64,000 bases of DNA from an uncultured Mediterraneibacter sp. (GTDB lineage Bacteria; Bacillota; Clostridia; Lachnospirales; Lachnospiraceae). Shown here piece after piece: positions 43,766 to 51,978 of this stretch. A program made the position numbers and the translations under genes. The stretch covers positions 1 to 64,000 of the forward strand of contig NZ_CAKRDI010000007.1 in NCBI RefSeq assembly GCF_934309415.1, given 5' to 3'. Below the pieces are notes generated by a model. It was not told the origin of the DNA, ran no database searches, and worked only from the letters and a program-made list of their open reading frames with translations. The first letter of the stretch is position 1. Each line of letters starts with the position of its first letter.

Positions 43766-45835
43766 ATGAATCAATCACGTAACCATTCTAATTCTGCCAC
43801 ATCCGGCTCACACCGGGTGCTGGCACTTGGACTTTGTACTGCGCTAGCAGTCACTACAGCAGTTGGTGCCACCGGCTGCTCCACCGACTCTTCCAAACCA
43901 TCTACCGTCTCCGATGCAGACAAATCGGAAACAGTTTATGTAAAGGCAGATGCCAACGGAAAGGCCAAAGAGATCACCGTTCAGACCGACCTGAAAAATA
44001 AAGAAATTTCTGATTCCAAGAAAATCAAGGATTATTCAAATCTGAAGGAGATCAAAAACACAGACGGAGATGAAGAATTTACTCAGGATACACAGGGGAA
44101 TCTGCTTTGGGATAATAACGGGGAAGACATCCATTATGAAGGAACTTCTACAGATGAACTTCCGGTTGATGTAGCAATCAGCTATTATCTGGACGGCAAA
44201 AAAATGGATGCAGATGAGCTTGCAGGCAAAAGTGGTGAACTCCGGATTCGATTTGACTATGACAACACAACAGAAGAAACGGTAAAGGTAAATGGAAAAG
44301 AAACAAAAACACAGGTTCCGTTTGCAGTTATTTCCGCACTGATGCTTTCTGAGGACAATGCTTCTGATGTAAAAGTTACAAACGGGAAAGTCGTATCTAT
44401 GGAAGGGCAGTATGTCGTCATCGGTTATGCATGCCCGGGACTTGAGGAAAGCCTGAAACTGACGGATTATGAACCGACAAAAGATATTTCTCTCCCTGAG
44501 TATGTAGAAGTTACTGCTGATGTCACTGATTTTGAATTGGATTTCACTGCAACTGTGATTTCTTCCGGTCTCTTTGATGAACTGGAAAACGACGATCTGG
44601 ATGACCTGAATGATACTGCAGACAGTCTTGAGAAATTAGGGGATGCATCAAAAGAACTTGCAGATGGAGCTGCGCAGCTTCTCTCCGGCTCTGACACATA
44701 TCGCTCTTATCTGAATGAATATATAGATGGTGTATCAGAATTAAGCAGTGGAACAGATTCTTTAAATACCGGAATTCAGACATTGAACAGCCAGAAAGAG
44801 CAACTTCTGAACGGTGCTGGAACACTTCAGTCAGGACTGGAGAATCTGAACAGTGCACTTGCTGATGCCTCTGCGAAATTAGGTACTGCCGGTTCCGAAG
44901 ATGCTTCTGCAAACGCAGCCCTCCTTGGTTCACTCAGTGAGCTGCAAAATCAGACCGCCTCTGTAAGCGATGCACTCTCTTCCTTTGATCAGACACTTTC
45001 TGAAGTTGAAGCACAGATCAATGCAATCAACTGGGATCAGATAAAAACTACAATCACTGATGAGGCTCGTAAAAACGCTTCTTCCGCTGCACAGGACGCA
45101 ATCGCATCTTCTGTGGAGGGAGCTGTAGACCAGGCTGTCGCTCAGGCTGCTTCTGACGGAACAGAACTTACAGAAGAGGAGCGTGCTTCTATCGCTGCAC
45201 AGATCAAAGAGGAACTGAACTCCAGTCTCTCTGCTTCTGTCAGCAATTCTATCAACCAGAACCTGGCACTGACAGATTCTATCCAGTCTGTAGATACAAT
45301 AAAATCCAGTATGGATGCAGCACTTTCTTCATTAAAAGGTACTGTTTCCACTTTGAAAGACCTGCTTCCTGTCATCAATACAGGTGCCCAGTCCTACTCA
45401 GCGCTTGCCGCTCAGTTCTCTTCCATCACTGATACGCTGGGAACCCTCAGCAGTGCAATTTCTCAGCTTTCTCAGGGAAGCGCACAGCTTACAGACGGTA
45501 TCTCTGCTTTCAATCAGGGAATCGGCCAGTTGAGTGCCGGAGCAGATGCGCTGAACACCGGAGCTTCTACATTAGCTTCTGCCGGACATGAACTGAAAAA
45601 TGGTTATAATACACTTGCCGAAGGAATCTCCGCTCTTTCCGAAGGCATGACACTCTTTGACAAAGATGGAATCCAGGGACTCAAGAAACTCGGCGGTTCC
45701 GATCTCCGCGAACTCTCAGACCGTATCAAAGCCGTCAGAGACGCTGATGCAAAATATGATAACTATGGTGGAAAACTGAAAGATCAGACCAGTGAAGTGC
45801 ATTTCATCATCGAAACAGACAGTATCGAAAAATAA
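43766..45835 (+). CDS. Lipoprotein with xxxLxxG heptad repeats, ABC module partner
   Basis: The 689-residue product has a lipoprotein signal (lipobox VGATGC near residue 39), an N-terminal beta-rich region, then a long helical region with xxxLxxG heptads (for example LADGAAQLLSG, LNSGIQTL-like repeats and LSQGSAQLTDGISAF). This arrangement is shared with the extracellular part of YhgE/Pip-type proteins. It lies 110 bases after the permease in the same direction. I infer an extracellular partner of the FtsX transporter, comparable in role to periplasmic adaptors. ATG at 43766 follows AGGAGG; the frame is open further upstream into the repeat fragment. Confidence 0.8.
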   Translation: MNQSRNHSNSATSGSHRVLALGLCTALAVTTAVGATGCSTDSSKPSTVSDADKSETVYVKADANGKAKEITVQTDLKNKEISDSKKIKDYSNLKEIKNTDGDEEFTQDTQGNLLWDNNGEDIHYEGTSTDELPVDVAISYYLDGKKMDADELAGKSGELRIRFDYDNTTEETVKVNGKETKTQVPFAVISALMLSEDNASDVKVTNGKVVSMEGQYVVIGYACPGLEESLKLTDYEPTKDISLPEYVEVTADVTDFELDFTATVISSGLFDELENDDLDDLNDTADSLEKLGDASKELADGAAQLLSGSDTYRSYLNEYIDGVSELSSGTDSLNTGIQTLNSQKEQLLNGAGTLQSGLENLNSALADASAKLGTAGSEDASANAALLGSLSELQNQTASVSDALSSFDQTLSEVEAQINAINWDQIKTTITDEARKNASSAAQDAIASSVEGAVDQAVAQAASDGTELTEEERASIAAQIKEELNSSLSASVSNSINQNLALTDSIQSVDTIKSSMDAALSSLKGTVSTLKDLLPVINTGAQSYSALAAQFSSITDTLGTLSSAISQLSQGSAQLTDGISAFNQGIGQLSAGADALNTGASTLASAGHELKNGYNTLAEGISALSEGMTLFDKDGIQGLKKLGGSDLRELSDRIKAVRDADAKYDNYGGKLKDQTSEVHFIIETDSIEK

Positions 45836-45863
45836 AGTACTCTCTCTTATATAACACGGCAAT

Positions 45864-45895
45864 TTACTTATTACAGGTGATCTGTAACAGTAACC
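45864..45895. repeat. Possible decayed 33-bp palindrome
   Basis: TTACTTATTACAG and CTGTAACAGTAAC form an imperfect palindrome 28 bases after the lipoprotein gene stop. Its end CAGTAAC resembles the 33-bp element, but the match is partial. It may instead be a terminator, although it lacks a T-run. Confidence 0.4.
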
Positions 45896-45971
45896 GTTGA
45901 TATTGACAAAAAAGACAGATTCCCGAACTACACATAATTGTGTAATTCAGACTCTGTCTTTTTCGCTCTTA

Positions 45972-46211
45972 TTATTCAAATTCAAACCTGGCAAAACATT
46001 CTTTCGCAAGTTCTTCATCGTCACCTGATACCTCGACTTTCATCGGCATTCCCAGTTTTACGGACATTAATCCAAGTAAAGATTTTCCGTCAATTCTGTA
46101 ATTTCTGTTTGATACAGCGGTTACATCCACATCGGATTTTAATTTCTGGCATGTATCACAAAAACTCATAATCTGTCCTGAAGACATAAATTTAATTCTT
46201 CTTTCAACCAT
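45972..46211 (-). CDS. HPr-family protein lacking the active-site His (Crh-like)
   Basis: The 79-residue protein begins MVERRIKFMSSGQIM and has KSLLGLMSVKLG, the HPr region around regulatory Ser46. The segment that should read HARPA is replaced by MSFCDTC, so the phosphotransfer His is missing. Such proteins cannot carry PTS phosphate but, like Crh, could act in catabolite control when Ser-phosphorylated. The start at 46211 has GGAGG eight bases upstream; 14 upstream codons in frame are unlikely. Its own promoter is seen upstream. Confidence 0.8.
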   Translation of the reverse strand: MVERRIKFMSSGQIMSFCDTCQKLKSDVDVTAVSNRNYRIDGKSLLGLMSVKLGMPMKVEVSGDDEELAKECFARFEFE

Positions 46212-46276
46212 GTCTATACCTCCACAAAAATGGACACTTGTAAGACGCGCCATTGCCCCTTCAAGTGTCTGGAGTT

Positions 46277-46305
46277 AGTATATACGAATCTTGTATTTTT
46301 TGCAA
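46277..46305 (-). promoter_or_regulatory. Promoter of the HPr-like gene
   Basis: TTGCAA (46300-46305) and TATACT (46277-46282) on the minus strand, 17-base spacer, 66 bases before the start codon. Confidence 0.7.
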
Positions 46306-46500
46306 TACAATTCCAAAATCTTAACACAAGATTAACAACTCCGAAATATTTTATATTTAGAGCAATTCTCCTGTACTTTCGACTTCTTTCTTTGTGTTTG
46401 TGATTTTCAGGCCAAATTTTCCGCTAAATTCAGCAACCTGTATACATTATTTTATTCAAGTTCCACAATTTTTTCTAATGACTCCCAAACTTGTATTTAT

Positions 46501-46529
46501 TTGACAGTTTCTCTTTCACTGATTATAAT
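46501..46529 (+). promoter_or_regulatory. Promoter of the DUF1275 gene
   Basis: TTGACA (46501-46506) and TATAAT (46524-46529) with a 17-base spacer, an exact consensus promoter, 59 bases before the ATG. Confidence 0.85.
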
Positions 46530-46587
46530 AAACAGCAGATAAAATCGAATTTGTGACCGTTTAGAGACGGCAGAATGGAGTGTTATC

Positions 46588-47253
46588 ATGAAGCAATCTT
46601 TTCAAATGTCCGAGTCCATTCGTCTGGGAATCATTCTTGCCCTTTCGGGAGGATTTATGGATGCTTATTCTTACATTCAGCGCGGGGAAGTATTTGCAAA
46701 CGCCCAGACGGGAAATATGCTGCTTTTTGGCGTAAATCTTTCAGAAGGCAATTATCAGGCCATGTTAAATTATCTGTTCCCTGTACTGGCATTTGCAACC
46801 GGTATCGCGCTTGCAGATATCGTCCGGGTACGTGAAGAAGCCAATCTGTTGCACTGGAGACAGATTTCCGTCCTTGCAGAAGCCCTGATCCTGATCATTG
46901 TAAGTTTCATTCCTACAACCATGAATCTTCCGGCGAATGCCCTTACTTCTTTCGCCTGCGGAATCCAGGTGGAAAGTTTCCGTAAGATCCACGGCCGCGG
47001 AATCGCCACAACAATGTGTATCGGTAATCTGAGAAGCGGTACAGAAAATCTGCATCACTATGTTCATACAAAAGAACGAAAGTATCTGGATTCTTCGCTT
47101 CTTTATTATGGAATCATCGTGAGCTTCATTATTGGCGCAGTCATCGGAAATGTCATGGTACATATAATGCATCAACGTGCAATTCTCTGCTGCTCTGTAC
47201 TTTTGATTGTTACTTTCTTTATTATGTTTATCGACAGAGAAAAAAATATTTAG
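46588..47253 (+). CDS. YoaK/DUF1275 family membrane protein
   Basis: The 221-residue protein has about six hydrophobic segments. Family motifs are GGFMDAYSYIQRGEVFANAQTGNM near the N-terminus (two parts of one conserved block), FACGIQVESFRK and MCIGNLRSG. DUF1275 proteins are predicted transporters or channels of unknown substrate. It is a single gene with a consensus promoter and a strong bidirectional terminator. Confidence 0.9.
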   Translation: MKQSFQMSESIRLGIILALSGGFMDAYSYIQRGEVFANAQTGNMLLFGVNLSEGNYQAMLNYLFPVLAFATGIALADIVRVREEANLLHWRQISVLAEALILIIVSFIPTTMNLPANALTSFACGIQVESFRKIHGRGIATTMCIGNLRSGTENLHHYVHTKERKYLDSSLLYYGIIVSFIIGAVIGNVMVHIMHQRAILCCSVLLIVTFFIMFIDREKNI

Positions 47254-47302
47254 AAAAAAAGAGATCTTATTGATTACACCACTCAATAAGATCTCTTTTT
47301 TA
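47254..47302. terminator. Bidirectional terminator between DUF1275 gene and tRNA operon
   Basis: AAAAAGAGATCTTATTGA pairs perfectly with TCAATAAGATCTCTTTTT around a 9-base loop. A- and T-runs flank both sides, so it serves the plus-strand gene ending at 47253 and the minus-strand tRNA operon ending at 47304. Confidence 0.93.
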
Positions 47303-47303
47303 A

Positions 47304-47384
47304 TGCGGATGACAGGACTTGAACCTGCACGTCGGGGACACCAGAACCTAAATCTGGCGCGTCTGCCAATTCCGCCACATCCGC
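47304..47384 (-). tRNA. tRNA-Leu (TAG)
   Basis: Acceptor GCGGATG pairs with CATCCGC. The anticodon arm CCAGA-TTTAGGT-TCTGG presents TAG. A class II variable arm is present, as expected for Leu. No CCA is encoded. Confidence 0.95.
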
Positions 47385-47510
47385 ATAAATCACAATGAAG
47401 TATATCTAAAATCTATTCCTGCAATCTATCTGCTTTGCAGTATATTTTGTAAAAAGTATTTTCCAGATACACTCAAGTAAAAAAATAGAACAAGCAATTG
47501 CTTGTTCCAG

Positions 47511-47583
47511 TGAGCGTGCGGGGATTCGAACCCCGGACAACTTGATTAAAAGTCAAGTGCTCTACCACCTGAGCTACACGCCC
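47511..47583 (-). tRNA. tRNA-Lys (TTT)
   Basis: Acceptor GGGCGTG pairs with CACGCTC (one G-T pair). Anticodon loop CTTTTAA between CTTGA and TCAAG arms presents TTT. T-loop GGTTCGAATCC is standard. Confidence 0.95.
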
Positions 47584-47615
47584 GTATGAATTATATAATC
47601 TGCTATCCAGATTAA

Positions 47616-47687
47616 CTGGGCTAGCTGGATTCGAACCAGCGTATGCAGGAGTCAAAGTCCTGTGCCTTACCGCTTGGCGATAGCCCA
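47616..47687 (-). tRNA. tRNA-Gln (TTG)
   Basis: Acceptor TGGGCTA pairs with TAGCCCA. Anticodon loop CTTTGAC between CAGGA and TCCTG presents TTG. Confidence 0.95.
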
Positions 47688-47733
47688 TCGAAGACTTTAT
47701 ATCTGACACTGCATGCCAGTAAGAATATATAAG

Positions 47734-47808
47734 GGTGGATAGCCGGATTCGAACCGGCGACATCCAGAACCACAATCTGGCGCGCTAACCAACTGCACTA
47801 TACCCACC
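47734..47808 (-). tRNA. tRNA-His (GTG)
   Basis: Anticodon loop TTGTGGT between CCAGA and TCTGG presents GTG. An eight-pair acceptor (GGTGGGTA with TATCCACC) includes the extra G-1:C73 pair diagnostic of tRNA-His. Confidence 0.95.
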
Positions 47809-47814
47809 ATTAAA

Positions 47815-47888
47815 CGAGCCTGGGGGGATTCGAACCCACGACCTACGGCTTAGAAGGCCGTTGCTCTATCCAGCTGAGCTACAGACTC
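47815..47888 (-). tRNA. tRNA-Arg (TCT)
   Basis: Acceptor GAGTCTG pairs with CAGGCTC. Anticodon loop CTTCTAA between ACGGC and GCCGT presents TCT. Confidence 0.95.
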
Positions 47889-47927
47889 ATTTTCCTCTTT
47901 CGAGGCCTCCTCACATCTCTGTGAGAA

Positions 47928-47998
47928 AGCGGGTGATGGGAATCGAACCCACGTATCCAGCTTGGAAGGCTGGTGTTCTACCATTGAACTACACCCGC
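47928..47998 (-). tRNA. tRNA-Gly (TCC)
   Basis: Acceptor GCGGGTG pairs with CACCCGC. Anticodon loop CTTCCAA between CCAGC and GCTGG presents TCC. Confidence 0.95.
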
Positions 47999-48002
47999 AC
48001 AG

Positions 48003-48077
48003 TCGGGGTGACAGGATTCGAACCTGCGACCTCCTGGTCCCAAACCAGGCGCTCTAGCCAAGCTGAGCCACACCCCG
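48003..48077 (-). tRNA. tRNA-Pro (TGG)
   Basis: Acceptor CGGGGTG pairs with CACCCCG. Anticodon loop TTTGGGA between CCTGG and CCAGG presents TGG. It is the first tRNA of the operon. Confidence 0.95.
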
Positions 48078-48118
48078 ATGTGTTGTTTGTTTTGCGTCTT
48101 GTCCTTAACGCAAGATTT

Positions 48119-48147
48119 ATTATAGACTAAGTTTCCTATAATGTCAA
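48119..48147 (-). promoter_or_regulatory. Promoter of the seven-gene tRNA operon
   Basis: TTGACA (48142-48147) and TATAAT (48119-48124) on the minus strand with a 17-base spacer: an exact consensus promoter 41 bases before tRNA-Pro. Confidence 0.92.
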
Positions 48148-48258
48148 CACATTTTTTCAAGAAATTTTGTTTTTTCGTGACAAACTATTTGTTTATTTTT
48201 CAGATAATTATCATTTTCTTTCGGTTATATGGGATGAATTTTCTGTTTTTTTCATACA

Positions 48259-48738
48259 TTAGATGTATTTTTGCTCATAACTACATTTTCCGGACGAATC
48301 CATCTCCATCATCATATAACTGCATTTTCTTCCTGCCTGACGTGGAAAAGAAAGGCTTCCCGGATTTAAAACAGTCATCCCATCCTTCTGATATAAATAT
48401 GGCTTATGCGTGTGACCAAACATAACAATGTCTGCTCCGCGTGATTTTCCTTCTTCTATAATTGTCTCTATATCCATTGAGACATAATAATAGTGACCAT
48501 GTGTAATAAATACATGGTGTGGACCAAGATCAAATTCCAGCTCCCGAGGAAGATCAGAAAAGAAATCATTGTTGCCACGTACGATCCGCTTCTCGCAGTC
48601 TACTACCGCATCGATATAATCTTCTCCGTCTTCTACGTCTCCCAGATGTATGAACAGATCAATCGGGCCTGCCACTTCCAGTGCACGGTCAAGTCCCCCA
48701 TGTCTTCCATGTGTATCGCTGACGATCAATACTCTCAT
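48259..48738 (-). CDS. YfcE/MJ0936-type metallophosphoesterase
   Basis: The 159-residue phosphodiesterase begins MRVLIVSDTHGRHGG and shows the five metal-binding motifs: SDTH, HLGDVEDG, RGNNDF, FITHGH and FGHTHKP. Members hydrolyse simple phosphodiesters in vitro; the natural substrate is unclear. Its ATG overlaps the stop of the rdgB-like gene (ATGA) and has GAGG seven bases upstream. An upstream in-frame extension would lie inside the preceding gene and is rejected. Pairing with rdgB is common in Firmicutes. Confidence 0.92.
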   Translation of the reverse strand: MRVLIVSDTHGRHGGLDRALEVAGPIDLFIHLGDVEDGEDYIDAVVDCEKRIVRGNNDFFSDLPRELEFDLGPHHVFITHGHYYYVSMDIETIIEEGKSRGADIVMFGHTHKPYLYQKDGMTVLNPGSLSFPRQAGRKCSYMMMEMDSSGKCSYEQKYI

Positions 48739-49349
48739 GCTTCTACCTCTTTGAGTTTTTCTTCTAATATCTTTCTCATGGCACGCAGTGCTTTTCCTCG
48801 ATGGCTCAGTTTGTTTTTCAGCTCCGGATTCATCTCCGCTGTTGTACATTTATATTCCGGCACATAAAAGATCGGGTCATATCCAAATCCATTCTCCCCG
48901 CTGATTCCGTGTGCAATCTGTCCTTCAATCGTTCCTCTTACTACATTGGAAGTTCCATCCGGAAATACTGCTGCCAATGCACAGACAAATCTTGCTGTTC
49001 TCTTTTCATCCGGCACGCCTTCCAGACGATCCAGAAAAATTCGGTTCTTAATATCATAAGAAGTATCTTCTCCTGCGAATCTGGAGGAATAGATTCCCGG
49101 CGCTTTATCCAGATAATCAATCTCCAGTCCTGAATCATCTGCAAGTACGATATCTCCCGTCAGCACTCTGGATACAGCTCTCGCCTTGATTTCAGCATTT
49201 TCTTCAAAGCTCATACCATCTTCCACAATTTCTTCATCGACTCCGGCTTCTTTCATAGAAAGAATCTCCATGCCAAGATCCGCAAGGATCATGCGGATCT
49301 CCTTCATCTTATTTTCATTTCCGGTTGCAAATATAATTCTTTTCTTCAT
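48735..49349 (-). CDS. rdgB: XTP/dITP diphosphatase (HAM1/RdgB family)
   Basis: The 204-residue enzyme hydrolyses non-canonical purine triphosphates (XTP, ITP, dITP) to monophosphates and pyrophosphate. Family motifs are IIFATGNENKMKEI at the N-terminus, LADDSGLEIDYLD, GIYSSRFAGED and FGYDPIFYVPEY. Length is normal. It is translationally coupled to the phosphoesterase gene downstream. Confidence 0.95.
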   Translation of the reverse strand: MKKRIIFATGNENKMKEIRMILADLGMEILSMKEAGVDEEIVEDGMSFEENAEIKARAVSRVLTGDIVLADDSGLEIDYLDKAPGIYSSRFAGEDTSYDIKNRIFLDRLEGVPDEKRTARFVCALAAVFPDGTSNVVRGTIEGQIAHGISGENGFGYDPIFYVPEYKCTTAEMNPELKNKLSHRGKALRAMRKILEEKLKEVEA

Positions 49350-49402
49350 TATTACTGCCCTCTTGCATATATATTAAATCTATCCCGAAGTGTCTTTTAA
49401 AG

Positions 49403-50575
49403 CTACTGCTGCTTCTTTCTCGGCGGCTTTGGTCCCTGGAACTGGTAGAAATAGGTTTTCAGCATACCATTGTAAATCTTTCGGTTCTTATCCGCTTTTC
49501 TTCCAAAATAGCGTTCTGCATCTTCATAACTTGTGATCATATATGCGGACCAGCTGTCCAGCTTCTTAAAGCTCTCGCCAAATTCTTTGTACAGTGCCGG
49601 AAGCTTATCTTTCTCTTCCAGACGTTCTCCATACGGTGGATTTGTAATGATAAAACCATATTTCTTTGGATGACTTAAATTGCTTACCGGACGTTCCTGA
49701 AAATGAATCAAATGAGAAACCCCTGCATTCTCTGCATTCTCTCTCGCCATTCTTACTACACTTCCGTCAATATCATATCCCTGAATATCTGTCTCAATCT
49801 CATCATCGATCAGATCATTCGCCTCATCGATTGCTTCATACCAGTATTTCTTTGCAATCAGGTTTGACCATGTCTCGGCGGTAAAAGAACGGTTCATTCC
49901 AGGCGCAATATTCGCTGCCATCATAGCTGCCTCAATCGGGAACGTACCGCTTCCGCAAAACGGGTCCACAAGAATTCTGTCTTTTCTCCAAGGTGTAAGC
50001 ATGATCAACGCTGCTGCCAGTGTCTCGGAGATTGGCGCTTTACCTGCTGACGGACGATATCCTCTCTTATGAAGGGAGTCTCCTGATGTGTCGATTCCGA
50101 TTGTTACGATATCCTTCATTAAAAATACACGCAGTGGGTAAGAAGCCCCATCCTCCTGGAACCACTGGATGCGATATTTGCTACGCAATCTCTCTACCAT
50201 GGCTTTTTTCATGATAGACTGTATATCAGACGGGCTGAACAGTTTGCTTTTTACAGAGGAAGCCTTTGCCACCCAAAATTTTCCATTCTCAGGTATGTAT
50301 TTTTCCCATGGCAATGCTTTTGTCTTCTCAAACAGTTCATCAAATGTCATTGCCTTAAAACTTCCTACTTTTAATAAAATACGTTCTGCCGTGCGCAGGA
50401 AAATATTGGCTCTGCATGCTGCATCAGTACCGCCATAAAATGTTACCCTGCCATCTTCCACCTGTGAGATCTCATATCCCAGATTCTGAATCTCGCGCTT
50501 CAGCACAGATTCCAGACCAAAATGACACGGTGCGATCCATTCCATTTTTTCCATATATTTCTTCGTATAATCCAC
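49403..50575 (-). CDS. THUMP-domain RNA guanine-N2 methyltransferase (RlmL/YpsC-like)
   Basis: The 390-residue protein has an N-terminal ferredoxin-like/THUMP region (MEWIAPCHFGLESVLKREI) and a C-terminal Rossmann methyltransferase: SAM motif ILVDPFCGSGTFPIEAA and catalytic ITNPPYGERL. NPPY indicates methylation of an exocyclic amine, here probably guanine N2 in 23S rRNA. GTG at 50575 is a possible start; ATG at 50554 (MEKMEWIAP) is the alternative and fits homologues well. The 3' end is Lys/Pro-rich (PKPPRKKQQ). Confidence 0.9.
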   Translation of the reverse strand: MDYTKKYMEKMEWIAPCHFGLESVLKREIQNLGYEISQVEDGRVTFYGGTDAACRANIFLRTAERILLKVGSFKAMTFDELFEKTKALPWEKYIPENGKFWVAKASSVKSKLFSPSDIQSIMKKAMVERLRSKYRIQWFQEDGASYPLRVFLMKDIVTIGIDTSGDSLHKRGYRPSAGKAPISETLAAALIMLTPWRKDRILVDPFCGSGTFPIEAAMMAANIAPGMNRSFTAETWSNLIAKKYWYEAIDEANDLIDDEIETDIQGYDIDGSVVRMARENAENAGVSHLIHFQERPVSNLSHPKKYGFIITNPPYGERLEEKDKLPALYKEFGESFKKLDSWSAYMITSYEDAERYFGRKADKNRKIYNGMLKTYFYQFQGPKPPRKKQQ

Positions 50576-50654
50576 TTCTTCTCTATCTTTTATTTTCTAT
50601 ATTAGAAAGAAGCAATGGATTATTCTCCTTTCTCCCGATTCCGGGTATTACCTT

Positions 50655-50797
50655 GTTACTGTTCACTCCCATGTCAATCACTCCGCTGATTGACATGGAG
50701 GATGCACGTATTGTCCTGAATGTATCTCGCCCATCGCCAAAGGCGATTCTAAATGGCGAGATACGTTACTGTTTACAGCTATGCTGTGAACAGTAAC
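50655..50797 (+). mobile_element. Full 143-bp MITE-like element, subfamily B
   Basis: Ends are GTTACTGTTCA and TGAACAGTAAC. The left stem is CATGTCAATCA/TGATTGACATG and the second GTATCTCGCC/GGCGAGATAC with an ATCGCC/GGCGAT cap. It is flanked by a perfect direct repeat, ATTACCTT (50647-50654 and 50798-50805), that is not itself palindromic. This is the clearest target-site duplication in the window. Confidence 0.93.
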
Positions 50798-50922
50798 ATT
50801 ACCTTTATCTCTGTAATGAGTTAAATAGCATTTTGATTACAATATCTCAATAAACATGATACTATAAATCAAAAGCAGAGTAAAGTTGAAACTTTACCCT
50901 GCCGTTGTTCTGAGATTGTTAC

Positions 50923-50997
50923 GTTACTGTTCACTTCCATGTCAATCACTCCGCTGATTGACATGGAGGATGCACGTATTATCTTGAACGTATCTCA
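50923..50997 (+). repeat. Truncated 143-bp element, subfamily B
   Basis: The left 75 bases are present (GTTACTGTTCACTTCC, the CATGTCAATCA stem and GGATGCACGTATTATC), then similarity stops at GTATCTC, 14 bases before the stop codon of the next gene at 51011. The missing right half indicates deletion. Confidence 0.85.
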
Positions 50998-51010
50998 CTT
51001 AGCCTGCAAC

Positions 51011-51241
51011 TTAATAGCGGTCTGTTGAATCATATGCGTTTTTATTCTTTCCGCAGTCTTTCATATCATCTGAAATTTTGTTTGTGCCGCTTTTATTGGT
51101 TGTCTTGTTGTAGCTCTTATTTGTACTGTTCGTACTCTTGTTAGTACTTCTGTTTTTGCTCTGTTCATCTGCATAAGATGAATAAGCATCCTCCTCTGCA
51201 TTTCTTGTTTTGTTGTTTACATTACTATAATTCTTTGCCAT
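51011..51241 (-). CDS. Small Asn/Lys/Ser/Thr-rich protein, unknown
   Basis: The 76-residue, hydrophilic protein begins MAKNYSNVNNKTRNAEED. Its centre is low-complexity (STNKSTNSTNKSYNK), and it ends DDMKDCGKNKNAYDSTDRY with a single Cys. A perfect AGGAGG site eight bases before the ATG supports translation. No membrane segment or signal. Such Asn-rich small proteins occur in spore formers, but I cannot place it in the SASP or coat families. Unknown function. Confidence 0.7.
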   Translation of the reverse strand: MAKNYSNVNNKTRNAEEDAYSSYADEQSKNRSTNKSTNSTNKSYNKTTNKSGTNKISDDMKDCGKNKNAYDSTDRY

Positions 51242-51421
51242 GATTAATTCCTCCTGTTATTTGGTACACTGTTATTATCTCTTCAGAAGGAATTTTTATT
51301 CCATTTTGGAGCAATCCATATTTTAAATATTTTGCTTGCTTTTTCCAAATGCATATATTATACTATCTCATGTAGGGAGAATACTCTCTACAACCCCTTA
51401 TTAATTATTTATACTCCCCTC

Positions 51422-51452
51422 AAAAGACCGATGGCTCCCCCATCGGTCTTTT
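51422..51452. terminator. Bidirectional terminator after the DUF1700 gene
   Basis: AAAAGACCGATGG pairs with CCATCGGTCTTTT around a short C-rich loop, with A- and T-runs on both sides. It ends minus-strand transcripts of the gene at 51481. Confidence 0.88.
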
Positions 51453-51480
51453 ACTTTTTCATCTTCTTATCAATCTTGCT

Positions 51481-51978
51481 TCACCGCTTGCTTCCACCAA
51501 TCAGTCTGACGATCAGCATAATAATAATCAACGGAACCAGAACCGGTGCCAAAAGACTGATCAGGCCACTGACAATTGATACAACCACAAAAATCACCAG
51601 TACAACTGACAAGATCAGTAGCAGTTTCTTCCACCATGTATCAAATCCAAACACATGCACTGAATGATGGAATTCACCCATATCAGGACCACGATTTGTT
51701 CCATATCCTGTATAGTCGCTGTCTCCAGAATTTGCACTATATCCATTCTCACTTTCATACACAATCGCATCATCCGTTCCATCACTGGCATCTACCAGCG
51801 TTCGCGCAATTGCCCACGGATCTCCCAGGGTATTCAAAACTTCCTGTTCGCTTTTTCCCTGCTGCATCTGTTCTGTAATATATCTGTTATAATAATCTAC
51901 ATTCTGCTGAATCGCAGCTGCATTCAGCTTGCCCTCTAATGCTTCCCTCAAGCCCTGTAAAAATTCTTCTCTGCTCAT
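51481..51978 (-). CDS. DUF1700 (HAAS-domain) membrane protein
   Basis: The 165-residue protein begins MSREEFLQGLREALEGKL and has YYNRYITEQMQQGKSEQEVLNTLGDPW, the helical HAAS signature common in DUF1700 proteins. A linker rich in Gly/Ser/Asp follows, then a WWKKLLL start to two membrane helices (about 115-160). These proteins are usually encoded with PadR-type repressors; none is seen next to this copy. Role unknown. Confidence 0.85.
   Translation of the reverse strand: MSREEFLQGLREALEGKLNAAAIQQNVDYYNRYITEQMQQGKSEQEVLNTLGDPWAIARTLVDASDGTDDAIVYESENGYSANSGDSDYTGYGTNRGPDMGEFHHSVHVFGFDTWWKKLLLILSVVLVIFVVVSIVSGLISLLAPVLVPLIIIMLIVRLIGGSKR

Larger units (their letters stand above)
50576..51010. other. 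Intergenic region with two element copies
   Basis: This 435-base gap upstream of the methyltransferase gene holds one full and one truncated subfamily B element in the same orientation, 125 bases apart. Between them is a small inverted repeat (GTAAAGTT/AACTTTAC near 50880-50897). No gene is visible. Confidence 0.6.
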
